DNA of 64,000 nt from Bimuria novae-zelandiae CBS 107.79 (GCA_010015655.1 ML976784.1:44679-108678); one strand, 5' to 3'; counted from the stretch's first letter, positions 31,930-45,869 are shown. Made by a program: numbers and translations. Notes: generated from the letters alone by a model not told the origin.

Positions 31930-33030
31930 TATTTTAAACGCATTAATATAGCTTCTCTTAAACTCTACTAGAACTACTTACTAGGCTAAATATTTTCTAT
32001 CTCCTCTATAGATAAAGCGCACACTTCGTCTGTGTCGAGATCGCCATGCTGTACAGCAACGTATTCTATCGCTAATTAGTAATATTAGCACTCTTATTCA
32101 CTTGCATGCTTACCTTAACTAATTCTACTAAGTAACCTAATTATAGCTAAATCTCCTTTCGTAATACTTATAAGATAATTAGCCACTCCCTTATTAAAAG
32201 ATTTTTTATTAAACTAATTATGCTCTAGGCTCTCTAATTTAAACGCGCTATAAAACTAAGTAAACACGTTTATTAGTTTTATACTAGTTAAATCTTTTTA
32301 GCTTATAATAATTATTAAGAAAGTATTACTATAGCTAGTTAAATAAAAAGCTTCTAAAGCTTCGTGTAAAGTGAGTAGTAATGTATTTAAATCTAGCATT
32401 ATAAAATTATTATTAATATAGAGCTACTTTTTACTAGCTTTAAAATTAACTCTTAAATAATTATACTTTACTATTTTAGTTATAGCTATTAATTTAGCCT
32501 TAAATATTAGCTTTAGTTTTAGCTTAAGCTTGCACGCTTTAGGAATATATAAAATAATTTTTATAAGTAATAAAGGGGCAAATAAAGTGGTGCTAAAAAA
32601 GGAGGTTATTTTAGTATAGCGAGCTAGTAGCAAGTTAAAGTGAAGAGTTTAGTGGAAGTAGCGCCCTCAACGAACAGACAGTTCCTTTATATGTCATGAC
32701 TAATGCCGTCCCTAGAGCGGAAAGAGGTTGTATAAATGTAGCACCTATCTTAGAAATGGCTGTAGCAGGCGCAGCGACTAGTACATGAGCGCTTTATAGG
32801 GAGGGCGAATAAACTTAAAGACTATTAGCACTAGCGTTTTTAAAATTATAATAAATTACTCTACTAAGCGGCGTAAATAGTCTCGTTTTATTAAGAGTTA
32901 GCCTAGCCTATCTAGTAATTAGCTAGCGAATAGTTATAACTCAGTTATTTACTATTATTTAGCAGTTTACGGGCTTATGTTCCTAAGCGAAGCTACTAAT
33001 AGTTAGCTACTTCTTTAATCCCTAACTACC
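31930..33030. other. AT-rich RIP-degraded DNA without gene
   Basis: High TA content, no open frame above background. A Lys-rich frame at 32424-32633 (minus) is compositional. A moderately GC island at 32640-32800 has no motif I recognise. Confidence 0.5.
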
Positions 33031-34570
33031 CCTTACGTCGGACAGGTCCGGTGCCAGATGGCGCATAGATGGGCGATTCTCGCTAACGCGGCCTTGTGCT
33101 GTCGGGTGATAGACCAGTGGGTCTCCTTCCACCTCTCACGGCACGCCCCGCACCATCTCCAAGCTGTCAGCTGCTGGATTCCAGGCATCAGCCCCTTACT
33201 AGTTGCGTATACCTCATACGGAGCGGAGGATCCGATGGCGCTGACATGGAAGGGCGGCCTGAATGAATGCATTATGCGGGTGAACAGCCACATCACCGCC
33301 GAGGAACTGGAGTCAAGAGCGGGGACGCAGTAACGGAGTATAGGATTGGTCTAGCGCATTTGACCGAGGGAGCGGACGTAGTATGGACGTATGGAAGCTG
33401 AGACAATGGCCTGAGAGATATGCATTCGTTCGCTCAAAACGGAAATAGAGAAGGGGGTAGTACATGCCATCGGCGAGTCCGGAGCAGGGAAGGGATTTGC
33501 GGAAGCTTGTAAGTAGGGAAGGCTATGCAGCGGGTGGCGAGGTCCGCCCTGCAACCGTACGGCCTGACTCGAAATGGGCGAGAGGATCAGCCTGGCAACT
33601 GGAAGCGCCGGAAATCTGGGCGGGATAGACGGCTCAGTGGCGTTTCACTGCAACGTTACTTCCACGATAGACACTTCATGAGAAGCAAGGCATCTTGAGA
33701 CCATGCGGGACGAAAATAGTGCCTCATGCAAGCGGCCGACCGCGTCACCATCGAGGCATCCTGTCCGAGCGTGACATGGGGCATCGAAGTGGATTGGTGG
33801 AGCGTCCTCGACCAAAGGAACAGGGTGCTAGAGGCGGAGTAATCTGAGCTGAGGCAGCGGCACGAAGAGCATGAAGTCTGCCTTCCACTAAGTCATGCGT
33901 GACGCAGTGCGTTGCAGAAGCGCCAATGTCTCGGCGATCTAGAGGAAAAAGGAGGTGGCCAGGATTCAGGGCTCATCAGCCACCGAGGCGCTAGAACGTG
34001 CCACGAAAAGGGAGCCCATCCTTCCCTCGACCGTAGCGGGAGTAAAAGCTGAGGTGAGGAGGGGTTGGCCAGAGGGGAAGGGAGGGAGGCGTCTCGCTCG
34101 TGGATTCGTTGTGGGTAGAAGTCCAGGAGTGCGTTGTCTAGGAGCGGAGACTCGGCGCGTGTAGAGGCTGGAGATGGACCGGCTCGTTACAGGAGAGGAC
34201 ATGAACAGGGACGGACGAAGTCGTAAGACCGAAAGGAGAGTCGGGCGGCCTGGGCAAGCAGTCTTTACTCTTCCCAAGCGGGCGACTAGGTTTGAGGAAA
34301 TGCCTCAAGATGATTATTAGATTGGGGATGGGGCTGAGGGGCAGCTAGCGCAGACGGGGGGGTTGCAGACGAAGGGGTGGGAATAGAGTGAAAAGGAAAG
34401 AAAATGATGGCGGAGGAGAAAGGTTTTTATGATGGGACGTGTAGGTCGATTGCCTGTTCGGGTGTAGCGCGGAACCCTAAGCGAGGCCCGGATTGCCCGA
34501 ACGGGGTGCCTCCATTTCCCGATGCAGGCTTGCCGTCGGATTGTTTACTTTTTAAGATTACTGTAAAAAA
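33031..34570. other. GC-rich low-RIP island of unknown origin
   Basis: About 1.5 kb with clearly higher GC than both flanks and few TA dinucleotides. Open frames exist on both strands (for example 33058-33333 plus, 33966-34277 minus) but none shows a motif I recognise and they overlap each other. It ends abruptly in AT-rich DNA at about 34545. It could be a decayed host gene, a LINE fragment or unmutated single-copy DNA. Confidence 0.5.
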
Positions 34571-34776
34571 ATTCCTTTTAATAAATTAATAAACACGTGC
34601 GTTCTTGAACTTTCTTAGTAACTAAAAAACTACTCTACTATAATACTTTTAATATTATTAAAAACCTAAAATTTTACTCGTTTTTACGCCTTTTTTATAC
34701 CTACTTAATCCTATTTATTTTATACTTAGGTAGCTTATTTTAAACAAATAGGTAGCACAGTAATTAATAAACCATA

Positions 34777-36641
34777 ACGTGGTTTACCACCGAGCGGGCC
34801 AACCCCACCAAGCGGGCCAACCCCACCGAGCGGGCCACTTTTTAAAAGTCAGTCTATTGCGAAGCGCCTCCTACAACACTACTATAATTTATTATAATTT
34901 GCAGAATATAGAAATACTATTTAGACTTATTACTATTAGATGCATCTATAATTTCTACTACGCAGGTGCGAGCGTTGTGGCTAGCTTTGCCACAACGTCT
35001 GTAGCGCCTTTACCCACGCACCCTCTTTGCAGACTCTTCACCCTCCTTTTGCCTACTACTATCCTTTTTAGCTATTAAATTAACTACCTTTCTTACTATA
35101 AGTGTCTTAGCTGCCTGAATATACTTCCTCTTTTAACTTTTTACCTTTATTACTATCTCCACTATCTTGCAAAGCCCTACTATTTCTTATTATATTAACA
35201 CTATTTCGTGCCCTATTAATGCAACACCTTTATTAAGCTACTTAATAGCTCTAAGAAGCGGAGAAACTAGTAAATCTCTATACTTCTATACACGCTTATA
35301 AACTAGCGTTAACTAAGCCTCTATCTCGCGGAGGTTACTTAGTGTTTTTAATTCCTATAGGGTATCCTTTGCGTTAGGTGGAGTTGGCGTATAAAGAACC
35401 ATATTAAGTCTTAATAACACCACCTCTAGGTCGTATAGGACTAATCTAGCGCCTTTAAAGCCTGCGCAGATATTCGCCTTTATTATTACTTTTTTAAAAG
35501 CTACTTTAAAGGCTAGTAGAAAGATCTCCTTCTTAATCTGCTTAGTGCCGTACTATGCTAAGCTACTAATCTTATTGCTGTACGCTCGCTTTAAAAGCGA
35601 AAAATAACCTACATTAAGTAGCTACAAGAGGTGTGATAAGTATAGAGGCATATAGAGAATAATAATCTTCTATTACTTACAGTATTTATAGAATTCGTGT
35701 GAGTAGTAACTCTTGTAACTATTTATAATTAGTAGCTAGTGTGCACCTAAACTACGCGCCTTAGTATAGGTATTAAAGTGCCTTAGTTAGGTAAGGCTAA
35801 GCTTTTTTAACGTCTAGCTATTAGAACTAACTTTAATAACCTAGTCTTAGGGTAAATTATAGAACTAGGACGTAATTAGAATCTTGCTAGGAAAGATAAG
35901 AAAGGGTAGTAGAGCCTAGCCTTTAGCGCTAACACCCTAAATATTAGTAACTTACCTATAATTACTAGGTTAAATCTTCTTTAGGTTACTTCGCTTCTCA
36001 GAGCCTATAAAGACTATCTAACCCTATATTACCCCTATTATAAAGCCTGTCTCGTCGAAGTTGTACGTGTCGTTATTAGCAATACCGTACTTAGCCTTAG
36101 TATTAGTAACTAGCTTAAACTAAGGCGTTATAATACGTGGATCTTCGTTTAGGACTCGCTAATAATTATATAGATAGCTTCTTTAAAGCTTAATTTCTAG
36201 CGTACGCGTCTTAAGCCTGTCTATCTAGTACTTACTAATAGGCTATTTATCGCGCTTAGTAAGTAGATTATTAGCTATATCTTAGACTATATCCCTTATT
36301 ACACCTATTCCTTGCTAGTTAAGCTTAAGTATACGTTAGACTAGAGCCTCCTCCTCTAGCTTAGTTAGCTTCTTTAAGTTAGGCTCGCGATTGCGTTAAG
36401 AGAGGGCTCCTTAGCGCTATTATTATACTATTATTTAAGGCACGCTAAAGGCTATAATAACGTATCTTTCGCTCTTATTATAATCTTTAATTATAGCTTA
36501 AATAGCAAGCTATAGTGCGCTTTTAGTATAAGGTTATTAAGCGTTATGTTGTGATGGCATTATGGTATAAGCTAGAGGTGGGCTGCATTTAGCAAAGTTG
36601 GCCCGCTCGGTGGGGTTGGCCCGCTCGGTGGTGAACCACGT
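34777..36641 (-). mobile_element. Fot-A: complete Fot1/pogo DNA transposon
   Basis: 1865 bp, inserted in TA (34775-34776 and 36642-36643). Inverted ends start ACGTGGTT and contain two or three direct copies of CGAGCGGGCCAACCCCAC. A minus-strand transposase is readable through stops: an N-terminal HTH region near 36500-36150, the catalytic start YNFDETG at 36046-36065 (Asp intact), and a C-terminal zinc-knuckle-like segment with SHNARTC near 34960. It is the same family as Fot-B. RIP stops inactivate it. Confidence 0.9.
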
Positions 36642-36643
36642 TA

Positions 36644-37623
36644 TAAGTTTATTTATCTATTTCTAATTATAATTACTAAGTAATATTAGAGAGCTTCCTC
36701 CTAAATTTTAAAATCTAGTTAATTTATTAGGAATTAGATTTAAATTAAGTAGTAATATGCCTATTATACTAAAAGAGTTAAAGATTATTAATTCCTTACA
36801 AAGTCGTTTTATATATTTTAGAATAACGAAAAGAAGTCACCTTTAGTAATCAATGCTAAATCTTATATTTATAGAAATATATTCATAGTTTATGAAGTAG
36901 ACTATCAATAAAGACTTAAATATTATAACGTTGAGTAGCTGAAGCGTAAGAGTTAAATAAATAGACAGAATAGCAAGTAAGATCTTTTTATAATTATAAT
37001 AATAAATAAATTTTATAGTAATATAGGAGGATTAAGATCCAGAACCCCTAGGCGTTAAGGAACCCTATATATAGTTAATATTAATTCGTAACGTGCCACG
37101 AGAATAGTAGTTACGTAGTCTTATTATAATAATTGGTAACCTTAGTATACTAAGTATACTAAGCAGGTTATATACTAATTAGTATAATTAGTCCCCTAAT
37201 TATAGTTAGCATATAGAAACTTAAAAATAGACTTCTATCTCCATATTTAGTATGTATATTAATCTATTATTTAGATTCAACTTAGACTCTTATTAATTAG
37301 TGTAAGCGATTAAGACTCCTATACTATATTATAGTATTGCTGCCTGAGAACTAGCCCTTTGCCCTTTAGATTAGCTACCCAAAGAGAATTTAATAGAAAG
37401 TTAGAGCTGTGTAAAATTAAGAACTTATATAATTATTCTGTCTTCTCTCTTATATGGTAATGAAATATCTGGTGAAGCTAGGTAAGACTATTATTATTAT
37501 TTATGTATTTAGCTAGAAGATAGCAAGGTAATAAAGCATTTATAACCTTGCACCTTATTGTTCTTTACCTAGCTTAATTAAATATTATTATTAGTAACAT
37601 TATAAATAACGCTTAGTAATAAA
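36644..37623. other. RIP-degraded AT-rich spacer
   Basis: No gene. Contains small inverted repeats, for example AAGCTAGGTAA near 37472 versus TTACCTAGCTT near 37566, and a TTAGTATACTAAGTATACTAAG palindromic patch near 37142. Confidence 0.45.
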
Positions 37624-37628
37624 ACTAA

Positions 37629-39548
37629 TGTGATGCATAGTCACATCGATTAGGGAGCTCGTAAACAAAGTCTATTAAGGAGTAAAAGTCCTACTCGAAA
37701 GCTTAGCTATCTAGCTCCTTGGTTACTTACCTGAACTAGCTAGCGTAGTAAGCTCTAGTAAGAAGCTAGTAAGCTTTTTATAATACACCTCTTAGCTTAT
37801 AAAGCGTAGCAAGAAAAGCTAAATATAATTTAAAGTATAAAAGGTAGCAAACATACGCGTAAAGCTTAAAAAGCGTCTAGCTTAGATCTCAGCTTACTAG
37901 GCAATTAGTCTAAGTAGCTAGTTTATATAGATTTCTAAAAAAAAGTAGATAAAAGAAGAGTAGTGTACTTCTACTATAAAGCTTTAATAAATATTTAAGG
38001 ATAATTATCTACTTATAACGTGACCCGCGTAAGTACCTATAAAGAAAGGTAAAGAAATAATAGTAGTATACTTTTACTATAGAGCTTTAATAAACGTTTA
38101 AAGGTAATTATTTACTTATAACGTGACCCGTGCGAGTACCTGCGTATATAAATAAGAGAATAGGTAGCTATAGGATTATAGCGCCAAGCTAGGAAAGATT
38201 TATTTGCCTATAAGCTTATTATAATTTATACTTTAATATTCCTTAGAAAAACTAAAGGAGTGTCTCCTATCTACCCTTTATACTTAAGCTTAGTTAATAA
38301 TACCTTTGACTAATTTTTTTTAAATTTAGCTTTTAATTTTACTAATATCCTTACTTATAGGCTTATTACAGAGCTTATAAAAAGCTTCTCTCTAAAGTGC
38401 GTACTAAAGGTAGTTACACTTTATACGCTTTTATTAATACTAGCTATTTACTTATATAGGCACTTATAGCTTATATTAAAAGTACGTCCTTTAAGCGTAG
38501 CGTATATACTTATGTATTTAGTTATTTAGCTTAGCTACGTAAGCTAGTAAGTAAAAAAAAATTTATTAAAAATAGAGTTACTATTACGCCTAGTTGCGAT
38601 AGGCTATTAAGTTTTCTTTAAGTCTATTTATAGTTATATTATAACATTAAATATAAGAAATCCTTTATTAGTAGTATATTGTTTATTTAAAAAAAACAAT
38701 TAGGAGTATAGCGTTGGCGTGTGCGTGGTTTTATTTAGATAGGTATTTAGTGATGTCTATTATTCTGCCGCTCCATGGGCGTAGGGTAACCTTATTATAT
38801 ATATATTATACCTGCTCTCCTTCTAATTATTATTACTTAGATAAAAATTATTTCTAAGTTCTCTAATTAGCGCCTATAGCGTCTACTAATTACCTAATTA
38901 TAGTATTATAAGCTCTAGCCTTTATAAATTAACTATAGTATAAACGTGATTCTAGAGTGTCTAAAGCTTTATTATAAACTAATTATAAATAGTAGACTCT
39001 AGCTTATAGCGCTTAAGCTATTATATATAGGGCTTACTCTTAGTATTTTGGTCTAGTAGCTCTAGTGCCTACTCATGTATATTTATCTACTTAAGAGCTT
39101 TAAGGTTAATATAACTTTATATTCTTTAAGCTTTTACGTAGTACTTACGCTGCGCGTACTAAAATCGAATTAAATTATAATTTATAAGTTAGTTACATAC
39201 TAAGAGCTTTATAGTAGTTATTATATAGTTTAGCTCTATTATAGAATATAAGCGTCGGGACGTAAGCGTAAAAATAATAAAAAGTAAAAAATAGTTTACT
39301 TTAAGCTAGTATAAAGTAAGTATATTATAAGGTATTATAAAGTTACTAGGCTTATGACATTAGTGAATGGTTATAATAATTAGGGAGTTTATAAATAAAA
39401 TCTATTAAGGAGTAAAAGTCCTACTTAAAAGCTTAGCTATTTATAGAGTTAGGGAGATTACCTGCTTGGCTATCTAGCTGCTTAGCTACTCGGCTTAACT
39501 AGCTAGCGCAGTAAGTTCTAGTAAGGAGCTGGTAAGCCTTTTTTAATA
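37629..39548. mobile_element. Small LTR element without coding capacity (TRIM/LARD-like)
   Basis: Direct repeats at 37629-37785 and about 39361-39548 (the second has an extra segment of about 31 bp) begin TG(TG)ATG... or its RIP form TA, and end AATA. Flanks ACTAA (37624-37628) and GCTAA (39549-39553) differ by one transition and could be the 5-bp target duplication. The 1.6-kb interior has no recognisable gag or pol. It contains a duplicated block of about 95 bp (about 37955-38035 and 38050-38140) with GTGACCCG. Confidence 0.62.
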
Positions 39549-39740
39549 GCTAATTTATTAGCGTAAATATATATTAGAAGTATAATTCACGCACGATTAC
39601 TATTTTTAAATATTATTTTAACTTTTTGCTTTCCATATATTTATCTACTAAATATTCTCTTTAATTTACTAATAATACTATTTACGAAGCCTTTCTTATG
39701 TATTTTCCAACTATAATAAGAATTTATTTAATATTATTTA

Positions 39741-41340
39741 ACGTGTTTTACAAGCGAGTGCGCATTACAAGCGAGTATACACCCTACTAACTTTTCGTAA
39801 CGCATGAACTTCTACCTACTATAGCGCTCTTAACTAAAGCCTAGCTAGCTTCTTATATGGCTAACATATACCTTGCTATATTAGCTCTTTAGTAAAACTA
39901 ATTTTAAAGTAAGGTAGTTGCTACATAAACATTTAATATCTTATAAGATATACTCTACTACTAATGCGCTAATAAGCCTGCCTAACGTAATTATTAGCCT
40001 AACTTAAAGAAGCTTACCTAGCTAGAAGAGGAGGTAATTATTAGGTATTATACTTAGCCTAGACTAGCGTGGATTTACGCCTACGTACGCGACTATACGT
40101 AATATGGCTAATAAGCTACTCGCTACGTGTGGCGAAGGTTAGGTTATCGTCTACTAGCCGCGTAACTTTATTAAGCGTATAAATAGCCTTATAACGCAAT
40201 TTAATTAAGCGTATAATAAATAGAAAGCTCTATATAAAGATCCTATATTAATTAGGAGCTAGTTCAAGCTTATAAAATAGATAAAGGCTAAATATAGCAT
40301 TTATAATAAAGATATTTATAACTTTAACAAAGTTAGCTTGGTAATAGGCAAGATTATAACTTAGCTTATTATAATAAGATTAGAGAGGAGAGGCTAGCTA
40401 AAGGCTATTTAGCTAGGTAATTATAAATATATAATAATAATTTAAGGAATTAACGCTGCTAGCTAGGCTATCCTACTATTTATTATTTTTACTCGCTAGT
40501 ACTACTTATCTACCTAGTATAAGGAGGATATCCTACGCGACTAGGCTATTATTATTAGTTATAATAGCTAAATAACTAATAAGATTAGAGTTAAGTAGCT
40601 AAAGCACTTTATTAAGTATATAAAGAGTAAGATAGTTAAGGCGCGTTAGCTACTTATCTTTAATAACTATAAGAGCTACTACTGTTTTAAGTTTTAAGAG
40701 CTTTATAAGGAGAATAATATCTATACGCTTTATATACTATCGTACTTATCTTACTTACTATAGCTACTTAACGTTAGCTACTTCTTACTATTAAAGCGCG
40801 CATATAGCTACTAAATTAAGAGCCTAATACGCGACTATATTAACTATATTATAAAACTTAAGTTTTTACTAGCATTTAAGGTAGCCTCGCGCGATTATTT
40901 ATAGTAGTTAATATTTACTTAGCGTTTTAAGGCGTATGCCTTGTTCCTCTCTAGCTAGACGTTATTTTATTAAAGCTAAATATGTAGCTCTATACACCTA
41001 CTCCTTTAGCTACTATAGTAAAGGCTCTTTAAGAGGCTTAAACACTAAGTAATATATATAATCTTAATATTTAATTAATATTAATATTTAATCGCGTGTA
41101 ACGGTATAAGAGCTTATTATTAACTTTAATTATTAAGGTAATTAGCAAGCTTAAAAAGGGTATAGAAATAATAATACTCTTAGCTAAGCTAATGCGCGAT
41201 TAGATTACTAGTCTTAAAAGAGATAATAAAGTAGTAATAAAGTATTATTTTTAGATAGTATTAATAGTAATAGTAATAGTTAAGAAATATAAGTTAGGGT
41301 TACTAAGAAAAAGTACGCAGCTCGTCCGGGTGCGTAGCTT
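39741..41340 (+). mobile_element. Fot-E: Fot1/pogo element, right end missing
   Basis: Left end after TA (39739-39740) starts ACGTGTTTTACAAGCGAG, with ACAAGCGAGT repeated within 20 bp. It is similar to the end of Fot-C. A plus-strand pogo transposase runs to about 41030: an HTH/CENPB-like N-terminus (40000-40280), YNFNKVSL at 40317-40340 where the family has Y-N-F-D-E-T-G-F, and an SYLSYL segment near 40745, the RIP form of the family's H-S-S-H-L motif. No right inverted repeat was found before the LTR fragment at 41431, so the 3' end is lost. Confidence 0.75.
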
Positions 41341-41430
41341 ACATATAGAATACGTTAATGTATTAATATAAAAAGTATACCGTGTCTTGGTAGCTAATGC
41401 ACGCCATTACCTCATGTACGCTATTACAGG

Positions 41431-41524
41431 ACGGTCTACTTACCTATGCCTAATCCAGGTTAGGGGAGGATAGGTCCAGAGTAGTATGCCTTATAGATAT
41501 ATTTAGTAGTTAAAAGCTTATAAT
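41431..41524 (-). repeat. LTR remnant of the Gypsy-4 family (distal part)
   Basis: Reverse complement matches 55945-56015 and 59660-59687 (shared CCTATCCTCCCCTAACCT). It is cut at 41524 by Gypsy-3 and resumes at 54136, so it was one LTR copy on the minus strand before Gypsy-3 inserted. No primer-binding site follows it, so it may be a solo LTR. Confidence 0.7.
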
Positions 41525-41999
41525 TATTATAAGGCGCTTACACCTTGTTCTAATCTAGATTAGGGCGGTAAGGTATCGTGGTACTTTATAGATTATTTAG
41601 TAGTATAAGTTAATGCGACACTTAGCGCGAGGCTAGATAATTTAATCTTATAATAAAATAAGATAATTATTAGTCTATATAGGAGAATGCACTCGCATAG
41701 AAGATACATAAGTTAACTATAAAAAAGAAAAAATATAGGAGAATTATTATACTATATACTAGTCTATTTCTTCCTCTATTCCTAGGTGATCTAGCCCCCT
41801 TAGCGGATTACCTTAGTTCGAAGCTCTTGGCGGATTACCTTAATCTAGAGCTACTATTAGATTAGAGTTACGTAACCCTAATTAATATAAGCAACCCCGC
41901 AAGCCCTTATAAGCTAGTTATAGTATAACCTTATTTACCTCCCCCTATTAATTCTTATTTATAGTTATATTACTATCTAGGCTTTTTAAGCTTATAACA
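41525..41999 (-). repeat. Gypsy-3 3' LTR
   Basis: 475 bp. Minus-strand reading starts TGTTATAAGC; the plus-strand left end is TATTATAAGG, a RIP form of TGTTATAAGG. It matches 53661-54135. Confidence 0.92.
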
Positions 42000-44900
42000 T
42001 TATCCCCCCTCTTAAGGTAATTATCCTAATATTTATTATTTTATAATTATATGGCGGCGCTAGCGTGCGCGCGTATAAGTAGTTATTAAGGCCTTTATTA
42101 TAAGTCTACCTTATACTCTTTTTATTACTTACCTAACTATGCCTAAAGTCTTAATAACGTTTTCTAACTAACGTTGCTAGGACTAGATAAAGGCTATACT
42201 AGACGTAAACGTGGAGATGCCGACTTCGTGCGGGCGTTATAAAGAGAAGGGGCTAAAGTGCGTAGTAGAGTTATCTACTAGTTTCTTTTAAACCTTCTGC
42301 GTCTTTTGATTTTTCTAAGTTCTTAGCTAATCTAGTCGCGGGACTCCTGGATGCTCCGCGTGAAATTTCTCTAGCGCTATCTTATAGTTCGTGAGGTTCT
42401 ATACTAGTTCCTATGTGTTATAGCCCTCCGGCTATCCTTCCCACTTTACTAGGCACTTATACTAACATTTAATCTTTTATAGGTCTCTAATTACTTTAAC
42501 CTCGTATTTCTTATCCTTAAGTTTAAGTTAAGTTTTTAGCTTAGCGTCTGGTGGTGCTAGTTCTAATAATAACTTATAGAAGACTAGGTGTATACGTATA
42601 TTTATAAGTAACTATAGTTTAAAATTAACTAGTCCTTTAACCTTTTAAATTTTAAATAGTCGTTTTTAAAAGTTATTTAGTTTTTTACTTAGCCTTATTA
42701 TCTTAAAAAAAATTTATAAGAGGAGGACTTTATCCCCTTCTTTAAAATTGGTCTCTTAATTCTTTTCTTATTTACGTATTTTACTATCTATTTATTACGT
42801 TGCGTAATATTTCTACGTAGTGTTTTGTGCAGATCTTGTATAAGTTTAGCTTTATTAGCTATATCCTTCGCGACGCTCTTAATGTCTAATAGATCCTAGT
42901 AAGTCGTTAGCTTACATCCGTGGTTAGCATAATATGGCGAGTACCCTGTAGTCGCTAATCTTGTACTATTATATACTAGTTAGGCTATTGGTAATAGCTT
43001 AACCTAGTTATCTTAAAACTTATTTATATATATCTAAAAGTGCTATTCTAACGTTTAATTTATTCGCTTAGTTTAGCTATTTATTTTAGGATAGAAGCTT
43101 ATCGTAAGCTTATATTTAATCTCTAATTTAGCTATAAACGTGGTCTAATATAATAATAAAAATATCTTAGCCCTGTGTGTAATAAACTTATTTAGTTATC
43201 TAACCTGTAATATTAGTTCTTATTTTACTATATAGACTAATTCTTCTACTAATATAGCTTCCTTAATTAGCATAAATCTTAACTCCTTAGTAAGTTAATA
43301 AATTATAACTAAAATAAAGTTATAGGGATCTTTATTCTTTAGTGCTAATAATACTAGTAGCTTTATAACAAAATCTATAGTTACACTTAACTATAGTCTT
43401 AGGGGTAGCTATAGGGGCTATAAGAGGCTATAAGGCCTATATCTGTTAGGCTTATTTTTATAACAAGCTAAATAGTTGCCTAGAACCTTTTATACCGCCT
43501 AGCGTAGTCTAGGAATAGCGTATTTATTCGCGATTTAACGTGTTATTTTAGCTATCCTTAGGTGTCCCTAGTTCTTATTTTTATATAGCTTCTTAATTAA
43601 CAGCGGAGCTACTTATTTACTAATTTAAATACGATTTTAATAGTCTCGTGCTATTAATCTTATAGCTTTATAAAAGTTATACGCTTAATAGTCTTCTTTT
43701 ATAAGCCTCTTATAATCCTGTATCCTATCCACGATAGGTTTATAATAGGTAAAGTCTACGCGTTGCACCTCTAGTGCCGGCATAAGCTATGTCTTATTAT
43801 AGTAAAGAGTTCCGTCCTTCGCGTAGGTTAAGATTACAATATAGTTACCACTATTATTTTTTTCTATAAGGTCTAATTATCTACTTAACGCGTTTACTAT
43901 AGCGTTTATGTTTTTTAGTAGGTGTATAATGCGGAAGTTAAATTCTACTATTTATTTAAACTATCTAGCTTATTATTAATTAAGCTTCTTAGTCGTTGTA
44001 AAGCGTGTAAGATTAAAGTAGTTAAAAATACTTTTATTTAATACTTAGCTCCTTTAAGCTATGCTTCCTATTACTTAAAATAGTTAATAATTACTAGTAG
44101 TTCTTTATTATAGATTTTATAATTAAGCTCTACTCCCGAAAGCTTCCTTACGTAATAGAGGACTAGTCTCTATTTCTTATTATTATATTCTTATAATAGG
44201 ATAGCCCCTAGCGCATAATCTAATACGTTTATATAAATATAATATCGCTGCTCTAGGTTGTATATCTATAGTAGGGGTGCCATTAGGAATAGGTGCTTTA
44301 GCTATTTAAAAGCTTTCTTCTCTACTTTTTATAGAGGTCGCCATTTTCTTGTCTTTATAAGTTCTATTAGTAGAGTGGTGACTTTAGAGTAGTTTCTAAT
44401 AAATTTATAATAAAAGTTAGTAAAGGCTAAGAAAAATTAGATATCTTTTACTAATTTTAGTAGTAATTATTTTACTATTATTGCGATCTTTTTTAGGTCC
44501 ATTTTAATACCTTCCCAGGATATTACAAATCCTAGGTATTCTGTTTATGTAACGTAGAATTTACACTTCGTAAGGTATAGGAGTAATCTATACTCTTATA
44601 GCTTTTATAATACCTTATAGACATGTTCCTTGTGTTCTTCTAGAGTTCCGCTTAAGTATATTAATATATTATCGAGGTATACTATAGAATACGTCTAAGT
44701 ATTTATATAATACTTAATTTATTAGCTCTTAGAAGGTTGCTAGAGTATTTATTAGGCCTATTAGTATAATTATATATTTAAAAAGGCCGTATCGCGTGTA
44801 AAAAGCTATTTTCTACTTATAGCCTTTCGTAATCTAAATCCTATAGAATCCGTCTTAGATATTAAATTTCGTAAACTACTTAGCTCCTTAGAGTTAATCT

Positions 44901-45869
44901 ATAAGCTCTATTATTAATAGTAATAAATAGCAGTTTTTAATAGTTACGGCGTTTAGCTATTTATAATCTACATAGAGTCGCAGCCTGCTATCTTTTTTAT
45001 AAATAAAGAGTATAGGGAAGGCTATAGGGCTTTAACTAAGTTTTTACTTCCCTAAGCGCAGGTTCTTTTATATTAGCTCTTTTAACGCTTTTTCCTATTT
45101 ATAGGTAAAGGGCCTTAGGCACTCTAGCTATAGTTTAGCTTCTTTTACTAGTAGTATCTTATAATCTTACTCCTTATATTTAGGTAAGATAGTCTTATTA
45201 TATTCTTTAAATAGGTCTGCGAATTCCTTGTATTCTTCTAGTAGATCTAGATCTTTAAGAACTATTTTAGTTTCCTAGACCTATATATAGCGCACCTGTC
45301 TAGGGTGTTAATATAAGATCTTATCTATCTTATAAACTAATATTTTTTATATCTTAGATAGTTAGTTTCCCTTTCTCTTTTAGGGTTTCTAGGGGTTTCC
45401 CCTTTTACCAGGGCTTACCTAAGCCGTCGCTAATAAATTCCGGGGCAGGATTATTTATTTAATCTAGTTTATTTCTAGATTATATTATTCTAGCTAATTA
45501 TATTTAATAATAGCTTTAATATCTCCTATCTCTATAATAGTAAAGACATAGTGGCTCTCTAGGCCCTCTATATTAACCTATACTAGTGCTATCTTAAGGC
45601 GTAGCTAACTATTACTATATCCTTATATCTAGGTCTTATTTATAAGTCCTATTTATAGTAGTGTTCTATTATTATAATATAGTATATAATATTTTTTAAC
45701 TACTTATAAGGCAATTAGACATGCGTCTGCCCCTAGGTTAATAAGTGCTATAATACGATATTTATGCACTATAATATCCTTAATTAAGTGTTTCTTAACT
45801 TAGTAAGTGTCTACTTAATAAGCTATAATAATTACACTATTACTAGTATAGCTTATTACCTAGTAATAA
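42000..45869 (-). pseudogene. Gypsy-3 pol, 3' part with chromodomain
   Basis: Minus-strand RT has IVYLDNILIYL at about 44690-44655, with the second catalytic Asp changed to Asn. RNase H and integrase follow leftwards. Near 42500-42380 the C-terminus has YEVKVIRD, YKCLVKWEG and PEGYNT, which fit a chromodomain with several aromatic-cage positions damaged. Many stops. The pol gene is interrupted on its 5' side by Fot-B. Confidence 0.75.

Noticed and set aside
32424..32633. Lys/Leu-rich small protein
   Set aside because: Composition follows from AT-rich RIP DNA; no motif and no conserved start context.
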